A stretch of 54,934 nucleotides of DNA from CAZIOH01 sp964540815 (GTDB taxonomy: Bacteria; Myxococcota_A; Polyangia; Fen-1088), in the NCBI GenBank assembly GCA_964540815.1, contig CAZIOH010000041.1:1-54934 (forward strand). Reading direction: 5' to 3'. The notes under the pieces are model-generated. The model was not told the origin of the DNA. It saw only the letters and a list, made by a program, of their open reading frames with translations, and did no database searches. This document shows, piece by piece, positions 41,737 through 49,975 of the stretch (its first letter is position 1; each line of letters starts with the position of its first letter). Position numbers and translations under genes: made by a program.

Positions 41737-42810
41737 GTGCTCAGGCGGGCCTGCTTGATCCTCTGCATGGCGCCGGTGGCCTGCTCGGTGGATCATGCCG
41801 GGATCGATCTCGGCGGGGATCCGCGAGACGGCGGGCGCGTTGACCTACCCGGCTTTCCGATGGGCTCGGGCGGAGCCCGCGGCACCGGAGGCGCGGACAC
41901 CGGCACCGGCGGCAGTGCCGGAAGCCCGATTGGCAGCGGCGGTCTTCTCGGCAGTGGGGGTGCCCAGAACGGTGGCGGTGGCAATGCCAGCAGCGGTGGG
42001 ACCATGGCCGGCGGCGGTGCCGGTGGCGGCGGCGGCAACACCGGCACCGGCGGCAACACCAGCACCGGCGGCAACACCGGCACCGGCGGGGTGGCCGAGC
42101 CTGGTACCGGAGGCTCGGCAGCCGGAGCTCCGGGTTCGGGCGGAGACGCGGTCGGTGGCGCGCCGTCGGGCGGAGGAGCCGGGGGACTGGCAGGCCGCTC
42201 CGGCGGCGGCGCCGGAGCTGGCGGGCACGCCTCCGCATGCAACCCCGACTCGTGCCCCGACGGCTGTTGCTCCGGCGACCGGTGCATCACGAACCTCACC
42301 AGCGCGCGCTGCGGTTCGTATGGGCGCGCCTGCGCGGCCTGCGCCGACTGTCTGCGCTGCTCGAGCCGTGGAGTCTGCGAGGTCGATCCCGGCTCGACCT
42401 GGGGCCTGACCGCGGTGTCGGCCGTCCTCGATCCGCTGATGCCAAATGGCGATCCGTGGGACGGTCCCCGGGAAAAGTTCGGGGGCTCGGAGCCGGACCC
42501 GTTCGTGCAGCTCGAGATTCCCGTCGACAACGCCGTCGGGTACACCAGCACCCTCGTCGACACGACCATTCCCGCCTGGAACGAGCCGCTGGCCCTCGGC
42601 AAGAACCCCGGGACCTTCCATGCGAGCGATGTGCTGCCGGGCGGGCAGATGTTCGAGCTGTGGGTCGGAGACGAGGACACCCCCCTCAGCGACGTGATGT
42701 GTGCCGTCACGGATCCCTTCGATCCCGACGTCTTCTTGACCCGGCAGCTCACGTTCACGAACATCGGGAGTTGCCAGTCGCTGGTCCTCTCGCTGGTTTG
42801 TAATCCCTGA
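41737..42810 (+). CDS. Gly-rich lipoprotein with Cys module and C2-like domain
   Basis: Predicted lipoprotein of about 357 residues. GTG at 41737 gives a compact signal (RRACLILCMAPVAC, Cys16); ATGs at 41653 or 41662 would add up to 28 residues. A Gly/Thr-rich low-complexity linker (about 40-165, including three 18-base repeats at about 42033-42090) leads to a Cys-rich module (about 167-217) and a C-terminal domain (about 225-357). That domain has DPFVQLEI, YTSTLVDTTIPAWNEPL and ELWVGDEDTPLSD, the order and spacing of a calcium-binding C2 domain. An AT-rich GAATATATTC lies at 41632-41641 upstream. Function unknown; it heads the kinase-rich cluster. Confidence 0.72.
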   Translation: MLRRACLILCMAPVACSVDHAGIDLGGDPRDGGRVDLPGFPMGSGGARGTGGADTGTGGSAGSPIGSGGLLGSGGAQNGGGGNASSGGTMAGGGAGGGGGNTGTGGNTSTGGNTGTGGVAEPGTGGSAAGAPGSGGDAVGGAPSGGGAGGLAGRSGGGAGAGGHASACNPDSCPDGCCSGDRCITNLTSARCGSYGRACAACADCLRCSSRGVCEVDPGSTWGLTAVSAVLDPLMPNGDPWDGPREKFGGSEPDPFVQLEIPVDNAVGYTSTLVDTTIPAWNEPLALGKNPGTFHASDVLPGGQMFELWVGDEDTPLSDVMCAVTDPFDPDVFLTRQLTFTNIGSCQSLVLSLVCNP

Positions 42811-42900
42811 TTCCATCGTCCCGCGCCGCGTCTGCACACCCTGATTCGAAGCCAATCGGGTGGACGGTGCCGGCCGGGGGCGATAGGCTGAGCCGAGATT

Positions 42901-44592
42901 ATGGAAATGTGCTCGGAAGAGCTGCCCTTCCGAATGCAGCCTGGTGAGCGGTTTGCGGGGAAGTACCTCATCCAGCGCGTTCTGGGCACCGGTGGGATGG
43001 GGGTGGTGGTCGCCGCGCTGCACGAACAGCTGGGCCAGCCCGTGGCGATCAAGCTGCTCTCGGTCGCGAAGAACCTCCAGCCCGAAGGCGTCTCACGATT
43101 TCTTCGCGAGGCGCGGGCCGCCGCCGCCTTGCACAGCGAGCACGTGGCCCGGGTCGTCGACGTGGACGTGGACGAGACTGGTCGCCACTACATCGTCATG
43201 GAACGCCTCGAGGGCAGGGATCTCTCGGCGATCACCAGCCGCGGTGAGCGTCCGCCCGTGACCACCAGCGTCGGCTACATCCTGCACGCCTGCGAGGCGA
43301 TCGCCGAGGCCCACGCGCTCGGGATCGTGCACCGGGATCTCAAGCCCGGGAACCTGTTCCTCTCGCGCAGGCTGGACGGCTCTCCGTTCATCAAGGTGCT
43401 CGACTTCGGGATCTCGAAGTTCGCCGAGTCGGAGGGCCTGCAGTCCGCTGACGTCGGATCGCTGACCTCGAGCCAGATCCTGCTCGGAACGCCGTCCTAC
43501 ATGTCGCCCGAGCAGGTCCGCACGCCGCTGGCGGTGGACGGGCGCAGCGACGTCTGGGCCCTCGGCGTCATCTTGTTTCAGCTGCTCACCGGGGAGCTAC
43601 CCTTTGCGGGAGCGACAGTCGCCGACATCATCGCGGCCATCCTCACGGTGGTGCCTCCCACTCCGAGCACGCTCCGGCGAGAGCTTCCGGAGGAGCTGTC
43701 GGCGGTGGTGGTGGCGAGCCTGCGCAAGGATCCGGACCAGCGCATCTCGAGCGTCGGCCTGCTGGCGGAGCGCCTTCGTCCATGGGCCCCGCGGTGGGCC
43801 CTCGACGCGGCCGTCCGCGCGACGCGGATCGCGGGCGTCGGCTCGGCGGCGATCGAGGACAGCGGGATCTTCCCGCCGGTGGTGGTGCCGGCGCCGGTGC
43901 CGGCGCGCGCACGGGTGAGCCTGGCGGTCGCGGAGATCCCCGAGGACCGTGATCCGAGCGCGCGGGCCCCGGACACGAAGGACACGCGGGAGCCGAACAC
44001 GCGAGACGGGCTGCCGTCCGCGGCAGGGCCCTCCTCTCTCCGGCGGCGATGGACGCGCCTGGCGATCGGCGGCGGGGCGCTCCTGGGCGCGGCGTTGCTC
44101 GGGGCCTTGGCCCTGCTCGCGCGGCCGAGGCCACCGTCGTCCACGACCGTCGAAACCGGGCGTGGCACGCCCCGGTCGGCGCCGGTGGCGGCGTCAGCGC
44201 AGGCGCCTTCTCCCGCCGCAGGACGGTCCGAGCCGGCCGGAGCGCTGGCGCCCGCCCCGCTCTCGGCACCGGGAGGCCACCGAGACCAGGAAATGGCCCC
44301 CGCCTCACCTTCGCCTCGGTCGGGGGCAGCCTCGCCGCCGAGCGATCTCCTCGGCGGGCCACCGGCCCCGGAGCTCACGGCTGTCGCGGTCGAGCATGCC
44401 AGGGAGCGGGCCCAGAGCATTCGTCGCGCCGGGGCGACCGGGCCCAAACATCCAAGCCCGGTGTCGTTCGAATCTGTTATTCATATGGGGCCGCGTTCGG
44501 CCAACGGCGCCCCGAAAAGGGAGGTCGTTCGTTCGGGCGCGCCAACGAATGGGTCCCCCCCCAGCTCGGATCCCCTGGACAGCCGTCGGTGA
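42901..44592 (+). CDS. Membrane Ser/Thr protein kinase
   Basis: 563-residue Hanks-type kinase. Gly-loop LGTGGMGVV (28-36), Lys51 (VAIK), HRDLKPGN (144-151), DFG (168-170) and YMSPEQ are intact, so it should be active. A single membrane helix lies at about 383-401 and the C-terminal region (about 160 residues) is Pro/Ala/Ser-rich, probably periplasmic and disordered. ATG at 42901, 90 bases after the C2-like lipoprotein gene. The next gene starts 9 bases downstream, indicating an operon with the TPR/PEGA-like and expansin-like genes. Confidence 0.92.
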   Translation: MEMCSEELPFRMQPGERFAGKYLIQRVLGTGGMGVVVAALHEQLGQPVAIKLLSVAKNLQPEGVSRFLREARAAAALHSEHVARVVDVDVDETGRHYIVMERLEGRDLSAITSRGERPPVTTSVGYILHACEAIAEAHALGIVHRDLKPGNLFLSRRLDGSPFIKVLDFGISKFAESEGLQSADVGSLTSSQILLGTPSYMSPEQVRTPLAVDGRSDVWALGVILFQLLTGELPFAGATVADIIAAILTVVPPTPSTLRRELPEELSAVVVASLRKDPDQRISSVGLLAERLRPWAPRWALDAAVRATRIAGVGSAAIEDSGIFPPVVVPAPVPARARVSLAVAEIPEDRDPSARAPDTKDTREPNTRDGLPSAAGPSSLRRRWTRLAIGGGALLGAALLGALALLARPRPPSSTTVETGRGTPRSAPVAASAQAPSPAAGRSEPAGALAPAPLSAPGGHRDQEMAPASPSPRSGAASPPSDLLGGPPAPELTAVAVEHARERAQSIRRAGATGPKHPSPVSFESVIHMGPRSANGAPKREVVRSGAPTNGSPPSSDPLDSRR

Positions 44593-44601
44593 CAGCCGCC
44601 G

Positions 44602-45873
44602 GTGACCCCGTCCCGACGACAGAGATCAATCACCGTGGCGCCATCCTCGATCCCCGACTGCCCGCCAGACCGGCGGCGCCTCATCCTCGGCTGTTTCTCC
44701 CGCCTCTCCTGGGTGCTCGCCGCCGTCCTGGCTCTCCTTGCCGTGTCGGGGTCCCCCGCGACGGCGGCCTCGGCCGCTGCCGGGTCGGCCCCGGCCGCGA
44801 GCTCTCAAGGGAACGCGGAAGCTCTCTTCCAGGATGGGCGCTCCCTGATGGCCGCCGGTCGAGCGGTGCAGGCGTGCCAGAAGTTCAGCGAGAGCAACCG
44901 GCTCGATCCCGCGACTGGAACCCTCTTGAACCTGGCGGTTTGCAACCAGGCCATCGGTAAGACCGCCACGGCCTGGTCGCAGTTCCGTCTGGCCGAGGTG
45001 GCCTCGGAGGCGGACCACCGGGAGGATCGGGTGGCGCTGTCGCGCGAGCATCTCGCGGCCCTGTTGCCCAAGCTGTCCGTCATCACGATCCAGGTCCCGG
45101 ATGCGCAGCGAGCTCCGGGCCTCAAGCTGACGCTCGATGGGCAAAGCTGGGGTGAGCCGCTGTGGAACGTCCCGACGCCCATCGATCCCGGCGCGCACGC
45201 GATCGTCGCCGAGGCACCGGGACGCCTGACGCGAACGTTTCAGGCCAACGTCGGGGTTCGCGCGCAGAAGCTGCTGGTGGTGATCGAGCTGCCGCCGTCG
45301 CCGGGTGGTGCGGTGAGCGCGTCCGCCGGGGGCGGGACGGTCTCGGGTGCCGTTGGAGCGCAGGCCTCCGCACCCGTTCCGGCTGCCCCCCCACCACGCG
45401 CCTCTCCGCCGCGAATTCCCCCGACGCCGCCACCCCCCGGGTCGGGCCCCCCCACCGCGCGGAGCGCGCTGGCGCTCGGGGACGCGGGCGGCTCGGAGGA
45501 GGCCGTGAGGCCACGGTCGTTGACCTTCACCCTCGCCTGCGTGGCGGCGGGAATCGGGGCTTCGGCCCTGCTCGTCGGCGCGATCTACGGGAGGCAGGCC
45601 TTCTCGCGCTGGGACGAGCGGAACACCGACTGTCCGATGGACGTCTGCCGCACCGACGCGGGAAAGCAGGCCCAGATCGGCGCCGAGAATGCCGCCCGCG
45701 ACGCCAACGTCGCGTTCGTGGTTGGCCTCGCGGCGGCGTCGGCGAGTGGCTACCTGTTCTATCGCTGGCACGACGAAAAGGCGGAAGAGGAGGCCGGCCG
45801 CTCACACCCGCTGGTCCTGGCTCCGGCCATCTCTGGGCAGCAAGCGGGCCTGGTGCTGGAGAGCGGATGGTGA
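44602..45873 (+). CDS. Envelope protein with TPR-like and PEGA-like regions
   Basis: 423-residue protein. A signal or anchor helix (WVLAAVLALLAVSGSPATA) is followed by a TPR-like helical region (ALFQDGRSLMAAGRAVQAC, then LLNLAVCNQAIGKTATAW) and a beta region resembling PEGA (LTLDGQSWGEPLWNVPTPI, DPGAHAIVAEAPG). A Pro-rich linker leads to two C-terminal hydrophobic helices (about 310-335 and 370-390). This architecture is widespread in myxobacteria beside kinases. GTG at 44602; a GTG at 44635 is an alternative. Its last codons overlap the next gene start. Confidence 0.75.
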   Translation: MTPSRRQRSITVAPSSIPDCPPDRRRLILGCFSRLSWVLAAVLALLAVSGSPATAASAAAGSAPAASSQGNAEALFQDGRSLMAAGRAVQACQKFSESNRLDPATGTLLNLAVCNQAIGKTATAWSQFRLAEVASEADHREDRVALSREHLAALLPKLSVITIQVPDAQRAPGLKLTLDGQSWGEPLWNVPTPIDPGAHAIVAEAPGRLTRTFQANVGVRAQKLLVVIELPPSPGGAVSASAGGGTVSGAVGAQASAPVPAAPPPRASPPRIPPTPPPPGSGPPTARSALALGDAGGSEEAVRPRSLTFTLACVAAGIGASALLVGAIYGRQAFSRWDERNTDCPMDVCRTDAGKQAQIGAENAARDANVAFVVGLAAASASGYLFYRWHDEKAEEEAGRSHPLVLAPAISGQQAGLVLESGW

Positions 45874-46982
45874 ACCGCCGCGATCCGGATGGCGTGAGGT
45901 GTTCTTGCGTCGGGGCGGGCGGGGTGGCGGCTCTCGCGGTGCTGTCCGTGGTCCTCTCCGTGGCGGCATGCGGAAGCCTGGTCGGGATTCACCCCTCCCG
46001 GGACGGGGCGGTCGGGGAGGCCGGCGCCGGCGCCGACGCGCGGACGGGCGACGGCGCGGCGGACCGTGGGCTGTATCCGCCGGATGCCGGGGGACCCGAC
46101 GCCGCGGGTGGGTCGAGCGCATCCGGGGACGGGGCGGGCGCCCGGGACGTGACCATGCCACCGCCGGTGCTCGACGCCGACCCCGCCGCGTCCGCCGCCG
46201 AGGCGGGCGGGCAACCCCTCGGAGCCGACGCCTTCGACCCGGGGCAAGGAGGCGCGGCGGTGCCCCCCCCGTCCGACGCGGGGGGCTCGCCCGATCCGAC
46301 GACCAATGCGGGCGACGCCGCGGCCGGTGAGGCCGCCGTGTGTCCGGTGATCCCCGCCATGATGGGCACGGTGTATCAGTTCTCGGCCGGGCCGAACAAC
46401 ACCAAGGCCGGATCCGGCAAGTGCGGATTCCCCAACGCCAAGCTGTCCACGACCGGGCGCTACTATGGCTCGGTGGACGTGGACATCTACGCCGCCGCCG
46501 CCCGCTGTGGGGTCTGCGTGCAGGCCACCGCCGGTGGCCAGTCGGTCGAGGTGGAGATCATCGACTTCATCTCCAAGAACCCGACCGCCCACGGCGCGAC
46601 CCTGGCCATGGATGCCGCCGCCATCAAGATCCTGTCGGGGACCACGCAGAACATCGACGTCCAGTTCGCGTTCGTGCCGTGCACCGATCCCGGCACGATT
46701 CAGGCGCGCTTCAACAGCACGGGCGACGCGTCCGTGCTGATCCTCGGCGCCCGCAACCAGCTCGCATCGGTCCGGATGGCCTCCCCCGGGGTGGCGAGCG
46801 TCAACCTGACGCGATCGGACTTCAACGTCTGGCAGCCCCCGATGACCAACGGGTTCGGTGGGTCGGTCACGCTGACCCTCACCGACATCTACGGGAACGC
46901 GCTCGAGCTTCCCGACCTCGCGGTGACGGCCAACTTCGTCGACAGCGGCAAGCAGTTTCCGGCTCCGTCGTGTCCGAGGTAG
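45867..46982 (+). CDS. Expansin-like lipoprotein (DPBB plus CBM63-like domain)
   Basis: 371-residue predicted lipoprotein (lipobox SVAAC, Cys35) with an acidic Gly/Asp/Ala-rich linker to about residue 160. The C-terminal 210 residues have the two-domain layout of bacterial expansins. A double-psi beta-barrel carries GRYYGSVDVDIY, CGVCVQA and VEVEIIDFISKN, with the Asp expected for expansin activity; a second beta-sandwich ends TLTDIYGNALELPDL. Expansins loosen cellulose or peptidoglycan networks without hydrolysis. The aromatic Trp-Trp pair of the CBM63 binding face is not seen at its expected place (SVLILGARN). ATG at 45867 overlaps the previous stop. Confidence 0.8.
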   Translation: MVNRRDPDGVRCSCVGAGGVAALAVLSVVLSVAACGSLVGIHPSRDGAVGEAGAGADARTGDGAADRGLYPPDAGGPDAAGGSSASGDGAGARDVTMPPPVLDADPAASAAEAGGQPLGADAFDPGQGGAAVPPPSDAGGSPDPTTNAGDAAAGEAAVCPVIPAMMGTVYQFSAGPNNTKAGSGKCGFPNAKLSTTGRYYGSVDVDIYAAAARCGVCVQATAGGQSVEVEIIDFISKNPTAHGATLAMDAAAIKILSGTTQNIDVQFAFVPCTDPGTIQARFNSTGDASVLILGARNQLASVRMASPGVASVNLTRSDFNVWQPPMTNGFGGSVTLTLTDIYGNALELPDLAVTANFVDSGKQFPAPSCPR

Positions 46983-47067
46983 AGCGGATCCTCCACCCGC
47001 TTGCGCAATCCCGCGAATTCGAGGAAGCTCTGGGCCCGACCCGGTCGAGGGGGAAGGAGGGAGGGAC

Positions 47068-49779
47068 GTGTCCCCAGCGAGCGAAGGTGTCGAGGGTGTC
47101 GAGCTTGGAGAACGGCTGGGGCCGGGCTCGCTCGTCAACGGCATCTATCGGCTGATTCGATGCATGGGCGCGGGTGGAATGGGGGAGGTCTGGGAGGCGC
47201 TGCACGAGCGGACCAAGGGTCGGGTCGCCCTCAAGCTGCTGCTCCCGGAGATGGGCCGGCACCGGGAGGTGTTGCTGCGCTTTCAGCGCGAGGTGGAGGT
47301 CACGTCGGGGCTCAATCACCCGAACATCGTGCGCATCAGCGACGCGAACAATCTGGGCGATGGCCGCCCGTTTCTGGTGATGGAGTACCTCGAGGGTCAT
47401 GATCTCTCCTCGATCTCGGGTCCCCTGCCGCTCGCGGAGGTCTGCGACATCGTCGAGCAGACCGCGCGGGGACTGCACGCGGCGCACAGCCGGTCGATCG
47501 TGCACCGCGATCTCAAGCCCGCGAACGTCTTCATCGTGCCGCTCCCCGGGACCAACCACCGGCTGATCAAGATCCTGGATTTCGGAATCTCGAAGGCGCT
47601 GAACGGGCTCAGCGCCCTCACGCAGACCCAGACCATGATGGGGACCCCCAACTACATGGCGCCCGAGCAGGCGACCGGCGGGCTCTCGTCGCTGGATGCG
47701 CGCGCGGATCAGTTCTCCCTGGCCGCCATCGCCTACGAGCTGCTCACCGGGCGGATGGCCTTCCAGGGTGATGGCCCGATGAACGTGCTCTACAAGGTGG
47801 TGAACGCTCAGCCCATCTCGTTCAGCGCGCTCGGCCTCGACGTGCCACCGGCGGTCGAGGCGGTCGTGATGCGGGGACTGAGCAAGCTGCCGCGCGACCG
47901 GTTCGAGTCGGTGCTGGACTTCGGCACGGCGCTGAGGCGCGCCGCCAATCCGCACGGGTCGGATTCCGCTCCGATGATGCCGGTCGCGTCGACGGGTGGA
48001 TGGACGAAGGCTCCGGGCCCCGCCGCCGGGGCGAGAGCCGTCGACCCGGTGATCCTCCGCCCACCCCATCCCGCGGGTGCGCAGCCGGCCGGCCTGGCGG
48101 CGGGTGGTGCGCGCGCCCGCCGGTACGCGATCCCGTCTTCCCCGGTCGGCGGCGGGGCGCCGCTGACCGGGAGGCCATCGCGGGCCCGCTCGGCATTCCG
48201 TGCGGTCACGCGCTCCATCCACCGGCAGGGCGAGCGGAAGCTCGGCGGGGTGGTCCTCGGTCTCCTGGCGATCGGCGTCGGGTCGGGGGCCTATCTGTGG
48301 TGGACCAACCGACCCGGGCGGCTGGTCATCCGTGCGGTGCCCGCCGATGCGACCATCCGGATCGACGGGACCGAGGTGTCCGGTCACGCGCCCGTCGTGG
48401 CGAAGCCGTCGGTCGGAACCCACAACGTGTCGGTGGTGCGTCCGGGCTACGATCGCTTCGACCAGCGGGTGGAGGTGAGCCCGGGGAGGGTCGTCACCCT
48501 CGATGTGGCGCTCGAGGCGGCCGCCGACACCGGGCTCGAGATCAGCAGCGAGCCCTCCGGGGAGCTGGTCTGGCTCGACGGCGTTCCGATGCCGAGTCGG
48601 GCAGGTCAGGCCAGGACCGATGTTCGCGCTTACCGGATCCCACCCGGCAACCACCGCCTCGAGATCAAAGGCGACAGCCGCTACCTCCCCTGGCAACGAG
48701 AGGTGTCCGTCGAGCCAGGTGTCATCAAGGAGGTGCGGGCCACGCTGGCCCAGGCAGGCCCTGCCAACTTGCTCCCGGCCGGCGATCGGGCGGCCCCCCC
48801 GACGCCCGTGTCCAGCGGGTCAAGCGGATCCAGAATCGGCAAGACCGTCGGCGTCGGCCCCAATCCTGCCGTGCGGACCGGGAGCCGCGTGGTGCTCCAC
48901 ACGCCGTCCCCGATCCCCGCGCCAGCCCCGCGCGCCGACGCGGCGGTTGCCGCGTGCAGCCTGGCCGTCGGGACCCATCCCTGGTCCGAGGTGTGGATCG
49001 ACGGGAAGAACACCGGGCTTCACACGCCGTACTCCCAGGCGATCCCGTGCGGCCGTCACGTGCTCATTTTCAAGCGCCAGGACCTCGGCTTCAATCGAAC
49101 AGAGCCCATCGAGCTCGTCGCGGGCGGCAAGTTCAAGCAATCCTGGGCGCTCGGGCCCGAGACGGAACAGCGCCCGACCTTGGCGTCCATGCAATCTTCG
49201 CAGTCTTCGAAGTCCTCGCAGGCGATCCCGCGCGTCAGCGCCGCGGGTGGGCATCCGCCGAGCGGCGGCGCGGGTGCGACGGACCACGCGAAGCTCGCGG
49301 CTGCGAAGCTCCCGCCTCCGAAGCTCGCCGCGGCCAAGCTCGACGCACTCGGCGGTCGCGGCGTCCCGACCATGGGCACGGCCGGAAGCTTGACCGTGGC
49401 CGCCGCCCATCCCGCGCGTCCGGCGCGTCGCCCTCCGCCGGCAGGCTCTGCGCCGGGAGAGCCGAGGGCACCCGAGTCGAGGGCAAACAACAAGGAACGC
49501 GCGGTCGGGACCGGGCCCGGGCCGCTGTCGGAGGTGGCCTTCGCCGCGGGCATGGACGCGAGGAGGCCGAGGGTCCACGACTGTTACACCGAGTTCAAGG
49601 TCCCGGGCGTGGCGCTCGTGACCGTCAAGATCGGCAAGAACGGCAGGGTGAGCGCGGCGGACGTGAGGGGGAAGTTCGAGGGAACCCCCGTCGGGGCGTG
49701 CGTCGAGAACGCCGTCAAGGGCGCTGCCTTCCCGCCCTCGGATGGACTGACGGCGGTCTTTCCCTTCAATCTGCCGTGA
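47068..49779 (+). CDS. Ser/Thr protein kinase with PEGA repeats and TonB-like C-terminus
   Basis: 903-residue protein. GTG at 47068 behind AAGGAGGGAGGG, a strong ribosome-binding site. The kinase domain (about 18-290) has MGAGGMGEVWEAL, VALKLLLPE, HRDLKPANV, ILDFGIS and YMAPEQ. One membrane helix at about 393-412. Beyond it are two clear PEGA modules (about 415-485, with VPADATIRIDGTEVSG; 487-565, with SSEPSGELVWLDGVPM) and a third, weaker one near 625-700 (VWIDGKNTGLHTPYS). The final 75 residues (VPGVALVTVKIGKNGRVSAA, then a VGACVENAVKGAAFPPS segment) resemble the TonB C-terminal/AgmX-type domain. The outer half is therefore probably a periplasmic sensor or wall-binding arm. Confidence 0.92.
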   Translation: MSPASEGVEGVELGERLGPGSLVNGIYRLIRCMGAGGMGEVWEALHERTKGRVALKLLLPEMGRHREVLLRFQREVEVTSGLNHPNIVRISDANNLGDGRPFLVMEYLEGHDLSSISGPLPLAEVCDIVEQTARGLHAAHSRSIVHRDLKPANVFIVPLPGTNHRLIKILDFGISKALNGLSALTQTQTMMGTPNYMAPEQATGGLSSLDARADQFSLAAIAYELLTGRMAFQGDGPMNVLYKVVNAQPISFSALGLDVPPAVEAVVMRGLSKLPRDRFESVLDFGTALRRAANPHGSDSAPMMPVASTGGWTKAPGPAAGARAVDPVILRPPHPAGAQPAGLAAGGARARRYAIPSSPVGGGAPLTGRPSRARSAFRAVTRSIHRQGERKLGGVVLGLLAIGVGSGAYLWWTNRPGRLVIRAVPADATIRIDGTEVSGHAPVVAKPSVGTHNVSVVRPGYDRFDQRVEVSPGRVVTLDVALEAAADTGLEISSEPSGELVWLDGVPMPSRAGQARTDVRAYRIPPGNHRLEIKGDSRYLPWQREVSVEPGVIKEVRATLAQAGPANLLPAGDRAAPPTPVSSGSSGSRIGKTVGVGPNPAVRTGSRVVLHTPSPIPAPAPRADAAVAACSLAVGTHPWSEVWIDGKNTGLHTPYSQAIPCGRHVLIFKRQDLGFNRTEPIELVAGGKFKQSWALGPETEQRPTLASMQSSQSSKSSQAIPRVSAAGGHPPSGGAGATDHAKLAAAKLPPPKLAAAKLDALGGRGVPTMGTAGSLTVAAAHPARPARRPPPAGSAPGEPRAPESRANNKERAVGTGPGPLSEVAFAAGMDARRPRVHDCYTEFKVPGVALVTVKIGKNGRVSAADVRGKFEGTPVGACVENAVKGAAFPPSDGLTAVFPFNLP

Positions 49780-49863
49780 GGGGCTCTCCCAGGGCTCCAA
49801 GGACGGTTCTCAGAGATCAGAGACGTCCTCGCCCACGCCCGGACGCGACGGGAACGAGGAAGG

Positions 49864-49963
49864 NNNNNNNNNNNNNNNNNNNNNNNNNNNNNNNNNNNNN
49901 NNNNNNNNNNNNNNNNNNNNNNNNNNNNNNNNNNNNNNNNNNNNNNNNNNNNNNNNNNNNNNN
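49864..49963. other. 100-base N gap (assembly join)
   Basis: Exactly 100 unknown bases, the usual placeholder for a scaffold join of unknown length. Flanks are the 3' ends of a plus-strand kinase and a minus-strand thrA gene. Linkage across this point is not proven by sequence. Confidence 0.99.
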
Positions 49964-49975
49964 CGTCCTTCAGGT

